A program made the translations under genes and the position numbers. A DNA stretch of 48,088 bases from Pseudomonas abietaniphila (GTDB lineage: Bacteria; Pseudomonadota; Gammaproteobacteria; Pseudomonadales; Pseudomonadaceae). The stretch covers positions 1-48,088 of the forward strand of contig NZ_FNCO01000027.1 of the NCBI RefSeq assembly GCF_900100795.1, read 5' to 3'. Below are positions 8,475 through 17,650 of the stretch, piece by piece; within the stretch, counting starts at the first letter, position 1; every line of letters starts with the position of its first letter. The notes beneath the pieces are model-generated. The model had not been told where the DNA came from, ran no database searches, and worked only from the letters and a program-made list of their open reading frames with translations.

Positions 8475-9863
8475 TCAGCTGACCTCCAAGTCAACACTAG
8501 GAAACTCTAGATGAAAGGCCGTTTTCCCGTCACATGACGTACACCAGATTTTGCCATCATGCGCCTCAATAATTGATCGGGTAATCGACAGACCTAGCCC
8601 TGCGTTGCTTGGACTCCCTTCTCGCCGCGCTGGGTCCACGCGATAAAAACGATCGAAAAGCTTTTCAAGATGTTCGGGGGCAATGGGTTCTCCGTGGTTC
8701 TCCACGACGACCAATACCGACATCTCCTTCTGGAGGATTTCGACACTGATCGTCTTCCCTTCAGAGGTGTAGCGAAGCGCGTTAGAGAGCAGGTTAGAAA
8801 TGGCTCTGTGGAGCATAAGGACATCGCCTCGGACGCTGCCCCTTCCTGAAACCTTGAGTTGAATCCCTCGCTCATCAGCCAAAAGGCGGTAGTACTCAAG
8901 CAATTTTTCCACTACTTCCACGAGGTCTATTGGTTTGTTCTCGTGTGTGATCAGACCGTTGTCAGATTTCGCCAGAAAAAGCATGTCATCAATCATCCGA
9001 CTCATACGCTTCAAGTCATCAAGATTTGAGTACAGGTTGTCTTCGTAGTCCTCAATATTCCTTTTTCTTGAAAGCACCACTTCGGTGTGGGTCATCAAGT
9101 TGCTCACGGGGGTCCGTAGTTCGTGGGCAATGTCTGCGGAAAAGTTCGATAACCGGACAAATGCATCGTCGAGCCTGGACAACATTGCGTTAAACGACAG
9201 CACCATTTGCTGAAGCTCTTTGGGAACGGGTGCTAAGGGGATGCGCTCTTTGAGTGATTTTGCTGACATTGAGGCAGCGACCCGCGTGACCTGGCGAATG
9301 GGCCGCATGCCACTGCTTGCTACCATCCAGCCGAGTGCAGCACTGACCAATGCGCTGATCACCAACCCTATCCAAAACCATCGTTCAAGCGTCTCGAAAA
9401 AGGACATATGCTGAGTAACGTCAAAGATCAAAATGACTGTCAACGGCTTGTCTTGCCCCGTCACAACGGCTTGTGCCGTCACTCCACGGAACATCTGCCC
9501 TTGCTCCCGCCACTCCCAGACGTTGTTGTTTGTGGTTGTGCGGAACTCCTTCGGAATATCTACCGGACCGGGATCAGCAAACAGCAGCTTGCCGTCACCA
9601 TCGATTATTAGGGCAGTCAAATCACGGTGAGCCCCCAGCAGCGCCTCCAGCTCAGGCTTAAATTCGCTGAGTTGATCGATGCTGTTCAACCCGGACAAAA
9701 TTCTCTGGGTCGAGTGGAGCTTTTCGTTCAATGCCTGCTGATCCAGCATCTTAAAGTGATGCCGACTGAGGTTATTGAAACTGAGTCCGGCGACCGTAAG
9801 CACGGCCGTTACCGCGAGCATGAACATCAGACTCATACGGGTCGTCAGGGACATTCGGTTCAT
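8475..9863 (-). CDS. copS: CopS/CusS-type heavy-metal sensor histidine kinase
   Basis: 462 residues. Two membrane helices (about 10-30 and 162-182) enclose a periplasmic sensor loop. HAMP follows, then the phospho-acceptor box FSADIAHELRTP with His247, and an ATPase domain with the N box (HRAISNLLSNALRY) and G box (NAGLGLSI). This is the layout of CusS/CopS/IrlS kinases that sense periplasmic copper or silver. Its ATG overlaps the copR stop by four bases, so the pair is translationally coupled. Confidence 0.92.
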   Translation of the reverse strand: MNRMSLTTRMSLMFMLAVTAVLTVAGLSFNNLSRHHFKMLDQQALNEKLHSTQRILSGLNSIDQLSEFKPELEALLGAHRDLTALIIDGDGKLLFADPGPVDIPKEFRTTTNNNVWEWREQGQMFRGVTAQAVVTGQDKPLTVILIFDVTQHMSFFETLERWFWIGLVISALVSAALGWMVASSGMRPIRQVTRVAASMSAKSLKERIPLAPVPKELQQMVLSFNAMLSRLDDAFVRLSNFSADIAHELRTPVSNLMTHTEVVLSRKRNIEDYEDNLYSNLDDLKRMSRMIDDMLFLAKSDNGLITHENKPIDLVEVVEKLLEYYRLLADERGIQLKVSGRGSVRGDVLMLHRAISNLLSNALRYTSEGKTISVEILQKEMSVLVVVENHGEPIAPEHLEKLFDRFYRVDPARREGSPSNAGLGLSITRSIIEAHDGKIWCTSCDGKTAFHLEFPSVDLEVS

Positions 9864-10549
9864 TCCGACTCCGAATCAGGCGCGTCGAGCATGTAACCCA
9901 TCCCCCTAGAGGTATGAATCAACTTGACCTCAAAGTCGTCATCTATCTTGGCCCTCAACCTTCTCACTGCAACCTCGATAACGTTGGTATCGCTGTCGAA
10001 GTTCATATCCCAAACCTGGGAGGCGATAAGTGACTTTGGCAGCACCTCCCCTCGACGTCGTAGCAACAGCTCAAGCAACGCAAACTCTTTGGCCGTAAGG
10101 TCTATGCGTTTACCTCCACGAATGGCCCGACGCTTGAGCAGGTCCACCTCCAGATCAGCCAGTTTCATATAGGTTTGCGAGGGAGCGCCGTTACCCCGAC
10201 GCAGCAACGTTCTGACGCGAGCCAACAGTTCAGAAAATGCGAAGGGTTTGATCAGGTAATCATCTGCACCGAGTTCAAGTCCTTTCACTCGATCTTCAAC
10301 GCGATCTCGCGCCGTGAGGAAGAGCACGGGAACATCTTTTCCGGATGCACGAACCTTCTGAAGTACTTCCCAGCCATCCAGCCCAGGCATCATGACGTCT
10401 AGAATCAGCAGGTCATAGGCCTCGCTCAAAGCGTGCTGTAGCGCCACCTTGCCATTGGTAAAGCGATCCACATTGAACCCCGCCTCCGTGAGTCCTTGCT
10501 GCAAATAGATACCTATTTTGGGTTCGTCTTCAGCAACCAGAAGTCTCAT
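9860..10549 (-). CDS. copR: CopR/CusR-type response regulator
   Basis: OmpR-family regulator of 229 residues from the ATG at 10549 (MRLLVAEDEP). A longer frame to 10612 exists but adds 21 residues that do not match the family. The receiver domain holds the acidic pair near residue 8, phospho-Asp51 (LLILDVMMPG) and Lys in FLTARD-KPF. The C-terminal winged helix ends at VRRLRAKID...RGMGYML. It should activate copper genes through CTGACA-N5-GTAAT boxes, one of which (10613-10628) lies just upstream between this gene and the divergent gene at 10755, allowing autoregulation. Confidence 0.93.
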   Translation of the reverse strand: MRLLVAEDEPKIGIYLQQGLTEAGFNVDRFTNGKVALQHALSEAYDLLILDVMMPGLDGWEVLQKVRASGKDVPVLFLTARDRVEDRVKGLELGADDYLIKPFAFSELLARVRTLLRRGNGAPSQTYMKLADLEVDLLKRRAIRGGKRIDLTAKEFALLELLLRRRGEVLPKSLIASQVWDMNFDSDTNVIEVAVRRLRAKIDDDFEVKLIHTSRGMGYMLDAPDSESE

Positions 10550-10612
10550 GAGGGTGGCTCTCGGATAATGATGAAGCGCAGTCTGCAACGAAACACGCCA
10601 GCCAACCAGCAA

Positions 10613-10628
10613 CTGACAGAAAAGTAAT
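10613..10628 (+). promoter_or_regulatory. Copper box (CopR-like site)
   Basis: CTGACAGAAAAGTAAT, an exact CTGACA-N5-GTAAT match, in the divergent gap between copR and the small gene at 10755. It could control either or both. Confidence 0.65.
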
Positions 10629-10754
10629 ATTGGCTTCAGGTAGATGTCAGCGAGCGCTGTCTAGGGTTCAAGCATGAGTACTTCCTGGTGCTCGACCGAC
10701 TCTTCAGCATGAAACGTTAGGGAGCCGGAAAACAATTCCATAAGGAGTTGCCCC

Positions 10755-11108
10755 ATGAATCGCCTGAAAATGCTGTTTTTTGTGAGCTCGATACTCGTCT
10801 CAGCTTCTGTATGGGCTGAAAGTGGCGGAGACCGGGTGATAGAGCGTATGGAAGGCCTGCGCGACAGGGCTGAAGCCGTACTGATCCAAGCTGAAAAAGC
10901 CCCTGAAGGACAGCGTCATGTCCACATGGCCGAGCATATGAAAATGCTCGGCGACATCATGAGCCAACTCCATAAAGATCATCCAGACGCCTCAATGTCA
11001 CCCCAGCAGCACCTGGCCTGGATGGAAAAGCACGACAAAATTGTCGACGACGTTTTGAGTCAAATGCAACGCGAGCACAAGCTGATGCTGTCAGAGAACC
11101 ATCAGTAA
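10755..11108 (+). CDS. Small periplasmic PtrA-like copper-responsive protein
   Basis: 117 residues. A signal peptide (1-21, ending VWA) is followed by ESGGDRVIERMEGLRD, which resembles the N-terminal segment of PtrA-type proteins (AEGGGDRxxxRM). The rest is predicted helical and rich in Met and His (HVHMAEHMKMLGDIM, HLAWMEKHDK). It diverges from copR with a copper box between them and is closed by a terminator at 11151. It is probably a copper-induced periplasmic metal binder; that role is inferred. Confidence 0.75.
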   Translation: MNRLKMLFFVSSILVSASVWAESGGDRVIERMEGLRDRAEAVLIQAEKAPEGQRHVHMAEHMKMLGDIMSQLHKDHPDASMSPQQHLAWMEKHDKIVDDVLSQMQREHKLMLSENHQ

Positions 11109-11150
11109 GCAACTCCCTGAAAAGAGCTTTTTGAACAGTCCTGTTAAATG

Positions 11151-11178
11151 CGGCGTCATCTGGACGCCGTATTTATTT
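11151..11178 (+). terminator. Intrinsic terminator after the PtrA-like gene
   Basis: A 7-bp stem CGGCGTC/GACGCCG with a 5-base loop is followed by the T-rich TATTTATTT. It lies 42 bases past the stop of the upstream gene. Confidence 0.7.
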
Positions 11179-11184
11179 CGAAAA

Positions 11185-11200
11185 CTGACAGAAATGTAGT
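11185..11200 (+). promoter_or_regulatory. Copper box (CopR-like site), one mismatch
   Basis: CTGACAGAAATGTAGT, one base off CTGACA-N5-GTAAT, 72 bases upstream of the cupredoxin gene at 11273 and directly after a terminator. It is well placed to drive the three-gene copper unit. Confidence 0.6.
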
Positions 11201-11272
11201 GTTCAGGTCAGTTAACTGGCAGCTCCGCATCATTAGCATAGCCAGTGTTTCCCACTTACTCTCGAGGTCACC

Positions 11273-11809
11273 ATGAAAGCTAAGCTCGTTACCCCTGTCA
11301 TCGCAGCAATCACTCTACTCTTCGGTGCTACGGCTATGGCCAGCGCAGGGCATGGGAAAGAGGACATCGGCCAGCCTGGAGTCGCCTCTGAGGTTACCCG
11401 TACGGTGGAGGTCGAGATGGGCGATATTTTCTTCAAACCTGAAAGCATCGACGTAAAGCCTGGTGAAACTATTCGATTTGTCCTTCGCAATGAGGGTTCG
11501 CTGCTGCACGAGTTCAACATCGGCAAAGCTGCTGCTCACGCAGCACACCAAAAAGAAATGGCAAGCATGTTCCAGAACGGAACGCTTAACCCCACAGGTA
11601 CCGGGAAAACGATGAGCGGTATGGGCCACAGCATGGGTGGAATGAAGATGGTCGGAATGGAGCACAACGACCCGAACAGCGTCCTGATTGAGCCTGGCGC
11701 AACCAAAGAGCTGATCTGGACCTTCAACAACAGCACTGGGCTTCAGTTTGGCTGCAACGTGCCGGGGCATTATCAGTCAGGGATGGTCGGTCAGTTTGAC
11801 CTGAAATAA
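11273..11809 (+). CDS. Periplasmic cupredoxin-fold copper protein (CopI-like)
   Basis: 178 residues with a signal peptide (1-24). A plastocyanin-type domain shows the type 1 copper ligands: His in LLHEF near residue 83 and Cys, His and Met in GCNVPGHYQSGM near the C-terminus. An extra Met/His-rich loop (about 108-127, MSGMGHSMGGMKMVGMEH) sits inside the domain. It probably buffers, carries or helps oxidise copper in the periplasm. A copper box stands 72 bases upstream, and it is the first gene of a unit with the DUF2933 and ATPase genes. Confidence 0.85.
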   Translation: MKAKLVTPVIAAITLLFGATAMASAGHGKEDIGQPGVASEVTRTVEVEMGDIFFKPESIDVKPGETIRFVLRNEGSLLHEFNIGKAAAHAAHQKEMASMFQNGTLNPTGTGKTMSGMGHSMGGMKMVGMEHNDPNSVLIEPGATKELIWTFNNSTGLQFGCNVPGHYQSGMVGQFDLK

Positions 11810-11902
11810 GCCAGAGCTGGCTGCTAACACCGCTTCGACGCAAGAGTTGGCTACGCTCTGTCGCAGAGATCACAGCAATGCTCACACAGTGGGGTTTAGA
11901 TC

Positions 11903-12154
11903 ATGAATAACCATCAGCATCCGGATGGAAACACCACCGCACCATTTTGGAGGCGCAAAACAGGCGTTGTACTAATCATGCTCATTGCGATTGGTGCCTT
12001 TTACGTTTTGCGGGAGCATTTCAGCCACGTTTATCCATTTTGGCCTTATCTGATTCTGTTGATCTGTCCATTGATGCACTTTTTTGGACATGGACATGGC
12101 GGACATAGCCATGGCGATCAGGCAGCAACCCACAAGGACGAAAAAGGGGAATAG
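11903..12154 (+). CDS. DUF2933-type small membrane protein with His-rich tail
   Basis: 83 residues. Two close membrane helices (about 23-36 and 47-61) carry a conserved Pro/Cys segment (LILLICPLMHFF), followed by a cytosolic or periplasmic His tail (GHGHGGHSHGDQ). This is the usual DUF2933 layout, found beside copper-exporting ATPases. It stops two bases before the ATPase start, so it likely works with that pump. Its molecular role is not known. Confidence 0.8.
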   Translation: MNNHQHPDGNTTAPFWRRKTGVVLIMLIAIGAFYVLREHFSHVYPFWPYLILLICPLMHFFGHGHGGHSHGDQAATHKDEKGE

Positions 12155-12156
12155 CC

Positions 12157-14514
12157 ATGCCTACCATATCGAGCCACCACGACCACAGTCACGCCCATGC
12201 TGCTCCGCTCAATGACGATGATCTACGTGACCCGGTGTGCGGAATGGCAGTCACTTCATCAAGTAAGTTTGGTGAGTCTTATCAGGGACAGACATATCAA
12301 TTTTGTAGCCTGAAATGCCAGGAGAAGTTTCGAGCTGATCCTGAACGCTACAGCGGTAATGTTTCGAGCGCCGAATCCCGCGTCACCTCTTCAGAGTCTG
12401 CGGTACAAACAGGCACTGAGTTTACCTGTCCGATGCACCCGGAAATACGCCAGCCCGGACCCGGCAACTGCCCTAAATGTGGCATGACATTAGAGCCGGT
12501 CATGCCCACGCTCGATGAAGAAGAAAATCCTGAACTCCGGGATTTCGCCCGCCGCTTTTGGTGGTCGCTGCCATTAACCGTGATAGTGACAGTGCTCGCC
12601 ATGGCGGGACACTCGTTACAACTCCTCCATGGCTCGATCCAAAACTGGATCGAGCTAGCTCTGGCGACACCGGTGACCTTATGGGCAGGTTGGCCCTTTT
12701 TTGTAAGGGGCATAGCCTCTATTAGAAATCGCAGTCCAAACATGTGGACTCTGATTGGTTTGGGTACCGCCGCAGCCTACCTTTACAGCGTCATGGCAAC
12801 GCTCTTACCCCAAAGCTTTCCCGCCACCTTCATGCAAGATGGACGTATCGGCGTCTACTTCGAAGCCGCCGCGGTCATCATCTCGCTCACCTTGCTTGGG
12901 CAGATTCTTGAGCTCAAAGCCCGATCGCAAACCTCCGCCGCCATTAAGTCCCTTCTCGGTCTATCGCCCAAGACCGCACGCCGGATCAATGCCGATGGAC
13001 AGGAAGAAGACATTCCTCACACACATGTCCACCTTGGAGACCATCTGCGGGTCAGGCCTGGTGAAAAGGTGCCAGTTGATGGCTCAGTACTGGAAGGTGA
13101 AAGTGCGGTGGATGAGTCCATGCTCACTGGCGAGCCAGTGCCGGTAATGAAGAGAGCTGGAGATAGCCTGATCGGTGCCACGCTGAATACACATGGCAGC
13201 TTGGTAATGGAGGCGCAGAAGGTCGGCGCCGAGACCATGCTGTCACAAATCGTACAGATGGTCGCTCGGGCTCAGCGCTCCAAAGCACCAATGCAACGAA
13301 TGGCCGACTCTATTGCTGGCTACTTTGTGATGGGTGTTATCGCGATTGCGATACTGACATTTGTCGGCTGGGGGCTTTTTGGCCCTGAGCCCAGTTGGGT
13401 GTTTGGTCTGATCAACGCTGTCGCCGTGCTGATCATCGCTTGTCCCTGTGCGTTGGGTCTTGCTACGCCCATGTCGATCATGGTTTCGACAGGTAAAGCA
13501 GCCAGCATGGGTGTGCTGTTCAGGGATGCCAGTGCCATCGAAAACCTTTGCAAGATCGACACGCTGATTGTCGATAAGACAGGCACCCTGACAGAGGGTC
13601 GGCCAGTGTTTCACAGCGTGGAGGCCACACCAAGTTTCAATCCCCACGATGTTCTTCAGCTGGCTGCCAGCCTTGATCAGGGCAGCGAACATCCCTTGGC
13701 TCATGCAATCGTCGATCACGCCCGAACCGAGAACATTAAGCTCACCAAGCCAGAATCCTTTGAGTCTGGTTCAGGTATCGGGGTCAGTGGCATCGTCGAT
13801 GGCAAGAAGATCCAGCTGGGGAACACCGCGTTGATGGAAGCCGCAGGCGTGAACACCAAGCCCCTACAAGTGCGTGCAGAGTTGTTGCGTCTTGACGGCA
13901 TCAGTATCATCTACCTCGCAATCGACGGGGTATTGGCAGGGTTACTGGCAGTATCAGATCCAATTAAGCCGACCTCCAAAGAAGCAGTCACCAAGCTCAA
14001 GGCTGATGACATCAAAATCATCATGGCTACTGGCGACGGGCTCACCACCGCTCGGGCTGTCGCCAGGGAGATGGGGATTGAAGAAGTCCACGGTGAAGTG
14101 AAACCTCAGGACAAAGAGCGTCTGGTCGCAGACCTCCAGCAATACGGCCGGAAGGTCGCCATGGCTGGTGACGGTATCAACGATGCACCGGCCCTGGCGC
14201 GAGCAGATGTGGGCATTGCCATGGGGACAGGGACTGACGTTGCGATGAATAGTGCGCAACTCACGCTGGTAAAAGGCGACCTGATGGGGATTTTACGAGC
14301 AAGGGCACTTTCGGTCGCAACAGTAAAAAACATGCGGCAAAACTTGGGTTTCGCCTTTCTTTACAACTCGATGGGTATTCCCCTTGCCGCAGGCTTGCTC
14401 TATCCACTGACGGGACACCTCCTGTCGCCAATGATCGCTGCCATAGCCATGAGCGTCAGTTCTGCATCTGTAGTTTTCAATGCATTGAGACTGAGGAATA
14501 CCCGAATTGACTGA
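12157..14514 (+). CDS. Copper/silver-exporting P1B-type ATPase (SilP-like)
   Basis: 785 residues. Instead of an N-terminal HMA domain it has a His-rich start (HHDHSHAHA), a YHS domain (DPVCGMAV, about 25-65) and a heavy-metal-binding domain (FTCPMHPEIRQPGPGNCPKC, about 88-107). The membrane metal site is C429-P-C431, the phosphorylated residue D473 in DKTGT, with SEHPLA and GDGINDAPAL motifs present. The layout matches SilP and related copper exporters, which move Cu(I)/Ag(I) from cytosol to periplasm. It is the third gene of the copper-box unit. Confidence 0.93.
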   Translation: MPTISSHHDHSHAHAAPLNDDDLRDPVCGMAVTSSSKFGESYQGQTYQFCSLKCQEKFRADPERYSGNVSSAESRVTSSESAVQTGTEFTCPMHPEIRQPGPGNCPKCGMTLEPVMPTLDEEENPELRDFARRFWWSLPLTVIVTVLAMAGHSLQLLHGSIQNWIELALATPVTLWAGWPFFVRGIASIRNRSPNMWTLIGLGTAAAYLYSVMATLLPQSFPATFMQDGRIGVYFEAAAVIISLTLLGQILELKARSQTSAAIKSLLGLSPKTARRINADGQEEDIPHTHVHLGDHLRVRPGEKVPVDGSVLEGESAVDESMLTGEPVPVMKRAGDSLIGATLNTHGSLVMEAQKVGAETMLSQIVQMVARAQRSKAPMQRMADSIAGYFVMGVIAIAILTFVGWGLFGPEPSWVFGLINAVAVLIIACPCALGLATPMSIMVSTGKAASMGVLFRDASAIENLCKIDTLIVDKTGTLTEGRPVFHSVEATPSFNPHDVLQLAASLDQGSEHPLAHAIVDHARTENIKLTKPESFESGSGIGVSGIVDGKKIQLGNTALMEAAGVNTKPLQVRAELLRLDGISIIYLAIDGVLAGLLAVSDPIKPTSKEAVTKLKADDIKIIMATGDGLTTARAVAREMGIEEVHGEVKPQDKERLVADLQQYGRKVAMAGDGINDAPALARADVGIAMGTGTDVAMNSAQLTLVKGDLMGILRARALSVATVKNMRQNLGFAFLYNSMGIPLAAGLLYPLTGHLLSPMIAAIAMSVSSASVVFNALRLRNTRID

Positions 14515-14825
14515 GCTTCAATTGCGAAATTGCAGCGCAATTGACCATGCGTTTGCATACGACCTGACCAGTCATTTGCATTTGACTGACCACCGATTGC
14601 AGAGGATTGGACCACCCAGACATCAAAGCTGAGAGGCTCATAACGACGCAAAGGAGACATTACGATCGTTGGCGGGAAGATCGCTGTTCCAATGGTTAGA
14701 GCGTGCACCCTCTACTCTTATGACCGCACAGCGATAGGCGCCGATTACAACCGTCGATAAATACTCGGCAGTGGCCGGCCCCGATGCCTGATTCCAACTT
14801 GCGGAAGAAGTGGAGAATCTGCGAG
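14515..14825. repeat. Gene-free stretch with degenerate mobile-element-end-like repeats
   Basis: About 310 bases between the ATPase and the DUF2971 gene. Bases 14530-14600 hold copies of a motif like CATTTGCATTTGAC with interspersed GACCA, also found at 17455-17535 (same orientation) and 40490-40565 (opposite). Such short repeats near a mobile-element tip resemble IS21-family ends, but no transposase is present. The rest shows nothing recognisable. Confidence 0.45.
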
Positions 14826-16307
14826 CTAGCTTTCAGCTGATGAATCGCCAGGCTCAGTAGAGCCACCATTTATATCAGCATCGTGTATTGAAACAGGTAA
14901 TAAGCCATGTTGGATACTTTTCGTTTCCGGATCGTAATAGGCCTGGTAGAACTGAAACTCTTCACGGCCTTCACGTTCACAGTGGGCCTTGATAATCCTA
15001 ATAGCTTTGAGTTTGTACTCCAACGGCGTCTTGATCCCAAAAATGACGCCCTCCAAGCTTGAAAACCGATACTTCAAAACTCGATGCTTTTTATCTGTGA
15101 TGTCCATGCCGGAATTAAGAACCAAGCGGTACTCTTTTTCGGACTCCCACTGAGGAAGCGTTGAGGTCAAAGCGAAATCAAGGTTATTCCAGTGCCTCTC
15201 TCGCAGATCACTGGAATCAGTTTTGTACCACTCGCTAGTGGTACTCAGATTTCCTTGGCCATCGTTGTACCAGAAGCCACCTAATGCCTCGTTTGGGACG
15301 TTGCCTAATGATCTGAAGAAATCTATTTCCGAGTGTTCTCGATCGTAGAAAACTTCCTTGAACTGCATATTCTGGAAGCCATAAATGATGCCGCTATGAC
15401 CAAGACCTATCGGCTTATTCATTTCAAGAGATAGTGCTTGGTCTTCACCTGAGACCCTATATTTCAGGCAGATGCCTTTGTGATTGTCTCCGTAGCTACC
15501 CCAGATGGCGGAGTTATTACACTCCTTCATAAAGCAGGCTACATACCATTTCGGGTGCATTAGCTGGTCGATTTGATCTAGATATCGAGGAGCAAATGCC
15601 GTTATTAGGTCATACACACCGTAATGATCATTGATCCATACGTGCGCAGCCTTGATGGAGAACGCCGAGGTTGTGACAGCAATCTGCCTGTATGACTCAA
15701 AATCACGATGCTGGCCATCATCTGCTTCGATATTTGATATTATCTTCAGATGAAAGTCACTGTCCCCTAGTGGGTCTCCAGGATTCTCAGGATGATGTGC
15801 ACCGGTTAACTCGTACTTGTAACTTACTGAAAGTACGATTGTTAAGAAGCGCGTATGCAGAGAACTGAGGTAGAGCAACAACTGTGGCTTGTAGTGTTTT
15901 CTCTCGGCTTTAGAGAGTGCCTTGATGTACCCCTGAAATATCTCACTACTTTGGAGCAGGTAATCCATTTCCTGGAAAGCAAAGAGGTACACACCCCGGA
16001 GATTAGCAGGATACTGGCCAATTGGGAGCTCATTAGGAAGTGGCACGCCGCTCATTACCGCGTCATCAATCTCCCAGCTTCGAAGCGCTAGTATCAATAG
16101 GTAATGCCTAAAGAAATTCGCCCAGACGATTTCATCACCCGCCCAGTAGATTTCCTTGTACCCCTCTAGAGGATCGTTCAATTGCTCAGGCGGTGCGAAG
16201 TAAATCTCAAGCTTCTCAAGCTCACCGGGCACAGCCTCCTTGGTCTCGGTGGCGTCTTTTCCGAGCAGACGATCCGCTGTCCTGAACCTGTAGAGATGTC
16301 GATCCAT
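14826..16307 (-). CDS. DUF2971-domain protein of unknown function
   Basis: 493 residues from the ATG at 16307 (MDRHLYRFRTADRLL); a longer frame to 16397 would run through the upstream gene's terminator and is rejected. The N-terminus has the DUF2971 signature: YRFR, then IYFAPPEQLNDPLEG near 55. A later segment (WGSYGDNHKGICLKY) is also typical. The second half (FALTSTLPQWESEKEYRLV) is the usual family end. No membrane segments. DUF2971 proteins have no established function. It is encoded downstream of an MvaT-like gene on the same strand but separated by a strong terminator, so it needs its own promoter. Confidence 0.75.
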   Translation of the reverse strand: MDRHLYRFRTADRLLGKDATETKEAVPGELEKLEIYFAPPEQLNDPLEGYKEIYWAGDEIVWANFFRHYLLILALRSWEIDDAVMSGVPLPNELPIGQYPANLRGVYLFAFQEMDYLLQSSEIFQGYIKALSKAERKHYKPQLLLYLSSLHTRFLTIVLSVSYKYELTGAHHPENPGDPLGDSDFHLKIISNIEADDGQHRDFESYRQIAVTTSAFSIKAAHVWINDHYGVYDLITAFAPRYLDQIDQLMHPKWYVACFMKECNNSAIWGSYGDNHKGICLKYRVSGEDQALSLEMNKPIGLGHSGIIYGFQNMQFKEVFYDREHSEIDFFRSLGNVPNEALGGFWYNDGQGNLSTTSEWYKTDSSDLRERHWNNLDFALTSTLPQWESEKEYRLVLNSGMDITDKKHRVLKYRFSSLEGVIFGIKTPLEYKLKAIRIIKAHCEREGREEFQFYQAYYDPETKSIQHGLLPVSIHDADINGGSTEPGDSSAES

Positions 16308-16324
16308 GATTACCCCGCATGTGG

Positions 16325-16352
16325 CTACGAAAAAGGGCCCCACCGGGCCCTC
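16325..16352 (-). terminator. Intrinsic terminator of the mvaT-like gene
   Basis: On the minus strand, GGGCCC-GGTG-GGGCCC is followed by TTTTT. It lies 20-50 bases past the stop of the MvaT-like gene. Confidence 0.85.
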
Positions 16353-16371
16353 ATTTGTACTCAAACCGATC

Positions 16372-16737
16372 TTACTGAGTGCGCCAGGACTCAACAATGT
16401 CCGCGCCGAATTCAGTTTTCCATTCCTTGAGCTGGCGATGGTTCCCGCCCTTGGTCTCGATCAACTCGCCCGAATTTGGGTTTTGGTAGATCTTGACGTC
16501 ACGTGCTTTGCGGACACTTTTCGGGGCAGCGGTAGTAGAAGCACGGCTTGCTGCCTGGGGATCGAGGAGAGCGATGACGTTGCGGAGGCTATAACCGTAC
16601 TCGGCAAGCAAAGCCCGCAGCTTAGTTTCGAATTCAACTTCTTTTTTCAGGCCTTCGTCGCCTTTCATGGCTTCAAGGGCAGCGAGTTGTTCGGCCAAGT
16701 GTTTTTCGAGTTGACGGAACTCAGCAAGACGGGACAT
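16372..16737 (-). CDS. MvaT/MvaU-family H-NS-like xenogeneic silencer
   Basis: 121 residues. The N-terminal half is a coiled-coil oligomerisation segment (EFRQLEKHLAEQLAALEAM). A linker with basic and Ala/Thr residues follows, then the DNA-binding domain with the family motif ETKGGNHRQLKEWKTEFG (about 95-112). MvaT-type proteins bind AT-rich, often horizontally acquired DNA and repress it. A copy inside an island is likely to dampen the island's cost or interact with the chromosomal MvaT. The gene stands alone with its own terminator. Confidence 0.9.
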   Translation of the reverse strand: MSRLAEFRQLEKHLAEQLAALEAMKGDEGLKKEVEFETKLRALLAEYGYSLRNVIALLDPQAASRASTTAAPKSVRKARDVKIYQNPNSGELIETKGGNHRQLKEWKTEFGADIVESWRTQ

Positions 16738-16825
16738 GAGATGACCTTTATAAAATGATTGAGCAGTATACGAATTGACAAATCTAGCGCAACAACTGAG
16801 ATCTTAGAAATATCAGGATTAATCG

Positions 16826-17368
16826 CTATCCCCATGTGATCCGCTTAGCGACCAACCTGGCACGTAAATTATGCTCTTTGAGGCTTTTTCGATTGGTGTA
16901 GTGTGTTCGTCGAGAATCACGCTGTCCCTCTCGATTTTCCGTGGCCGGAAGGTGCTTTACTAAGCCAAATCCAATTTGTACAAACATTGGCGTCTTAACT
17001 TTCGGCTTTCGGACTTTGGGAGCTTTCGGTTTTTTGATCCGGTGTTCAGATCCTACCGACGTCTGAGGGGGAACATAAGGCGCAAATTGTGGGTATAGAT
17101 CCTCAAAAAGCTGAACCTGCGCGGATACTGGAGTTACCCTAGTTACCCCGACCTCACCGGACTTGCGCCTAAAGTGATCGTCAGACGAATTCATTCTAGC
17201 TACAAAGTCCAGAATCGTCCCCCGAAGAGACCGCCCTGTCACAATGCGACGATGAATTCGTTTCCAGCCATCTTTCAGATTTCCCCTGGTCACGTCCCAC
17301 TGCTCTGGTGACGAGAACCCCAGCTGTTTCGCGAACTCTATGTAATCTGGTGGTAAATCGTTTGCCAT
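16826..17368 (-). CDS. Unknown basic protein
   Basis: 180 residues from the ATG at 17368 (MANDLPPDYIEFAKQ), chosen because GGAGG sits eight bases upstream; the frame extends to 17407 without such a site. The first third (LGFSSPEQWDVTRGNLKDGWKRIHRRI) is predicted helical. The middle is Pro/Lys-rich (IKKPKAPKVRKPKVKTP) and the end is strongly basic. I do not recognise the family. A basic, Lys/Pro-repeat linker would suit nucleic-acid binding. It precedes the MvaT-like gene by about 90 bases on the same strand. Confidence 0.6.
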   Translation of the reverse strand: MANDLPPDYIEFAKQLGFSSPEQWDVTRGNLKDGWKRIHRRIVTGRSLRGTILDFVARMNSSDDHFRRKSGEVGVTRVTPVSAQVQLFEDLYPQFAPYVPPQTSVGSEHRIKKPKAPKVRKPKVKTPMFVQIGFGLVKHLPATENREGQRDSRRTHYTNRKSLKEHNLRARLVAKRITWG

Positions 17369-17454
17369 GTCCTTAGCCTCCGATTTTACAAGCATCGATG
17401 ATGGCATAGAAGAATCAAGGGATGCTATACCAGTTCTGTCGAGAGCCTATCCGT

Positions 17455-17570
17455 TAGGTAATTGCACAGACTTGCCCAGCCATTTGCATTCGATTTGACC
17501 AGTAATTTGCTTCGGATTTGACCTGCAGGCTTCGTGGCCATGACCGGCAGAGGACGACCCAAAGCAGTCA
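17455..17570. repeat. Degenerate mobile-element-end-like repeats (copy 2)
   Basis: Begins GTAATTGCACAG and contains three spaced copies of a motif like CATTTGCATTNGATTTGACC, ending near GGCCATGACCGGCAGAG. The reverse complement of 40480-40565 starts and ends with the same words and has the same internal motif. It is in the same orientation as the weaker copy at 14530. These look like fossils of one mobile-element end. Confidence 0.5.
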
Positions 17571-17615
17571 TTTGTTTGCGGGATATAGGCTAGAACTTTT
17601 CGTCATGCAGAAAAA

Positions 17616-17644
17616 CGAGGCCGCAATCGCGGCCTTGTTTTTTT
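17616..17644. terminator. Bidirectional intrinsic terminator
   Basis: A 7-bp stem AGGCCGC/GCGGCCT around the loop AATC is followed by a T-run on the plus strand and preceded by AAAAA, which gives TTTTT on the minus strand. On the minus strand it closes the lipoprotein/HupE gene group. Confidence 0.85.
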
Positions 17645-17650
17645 AGAGTG

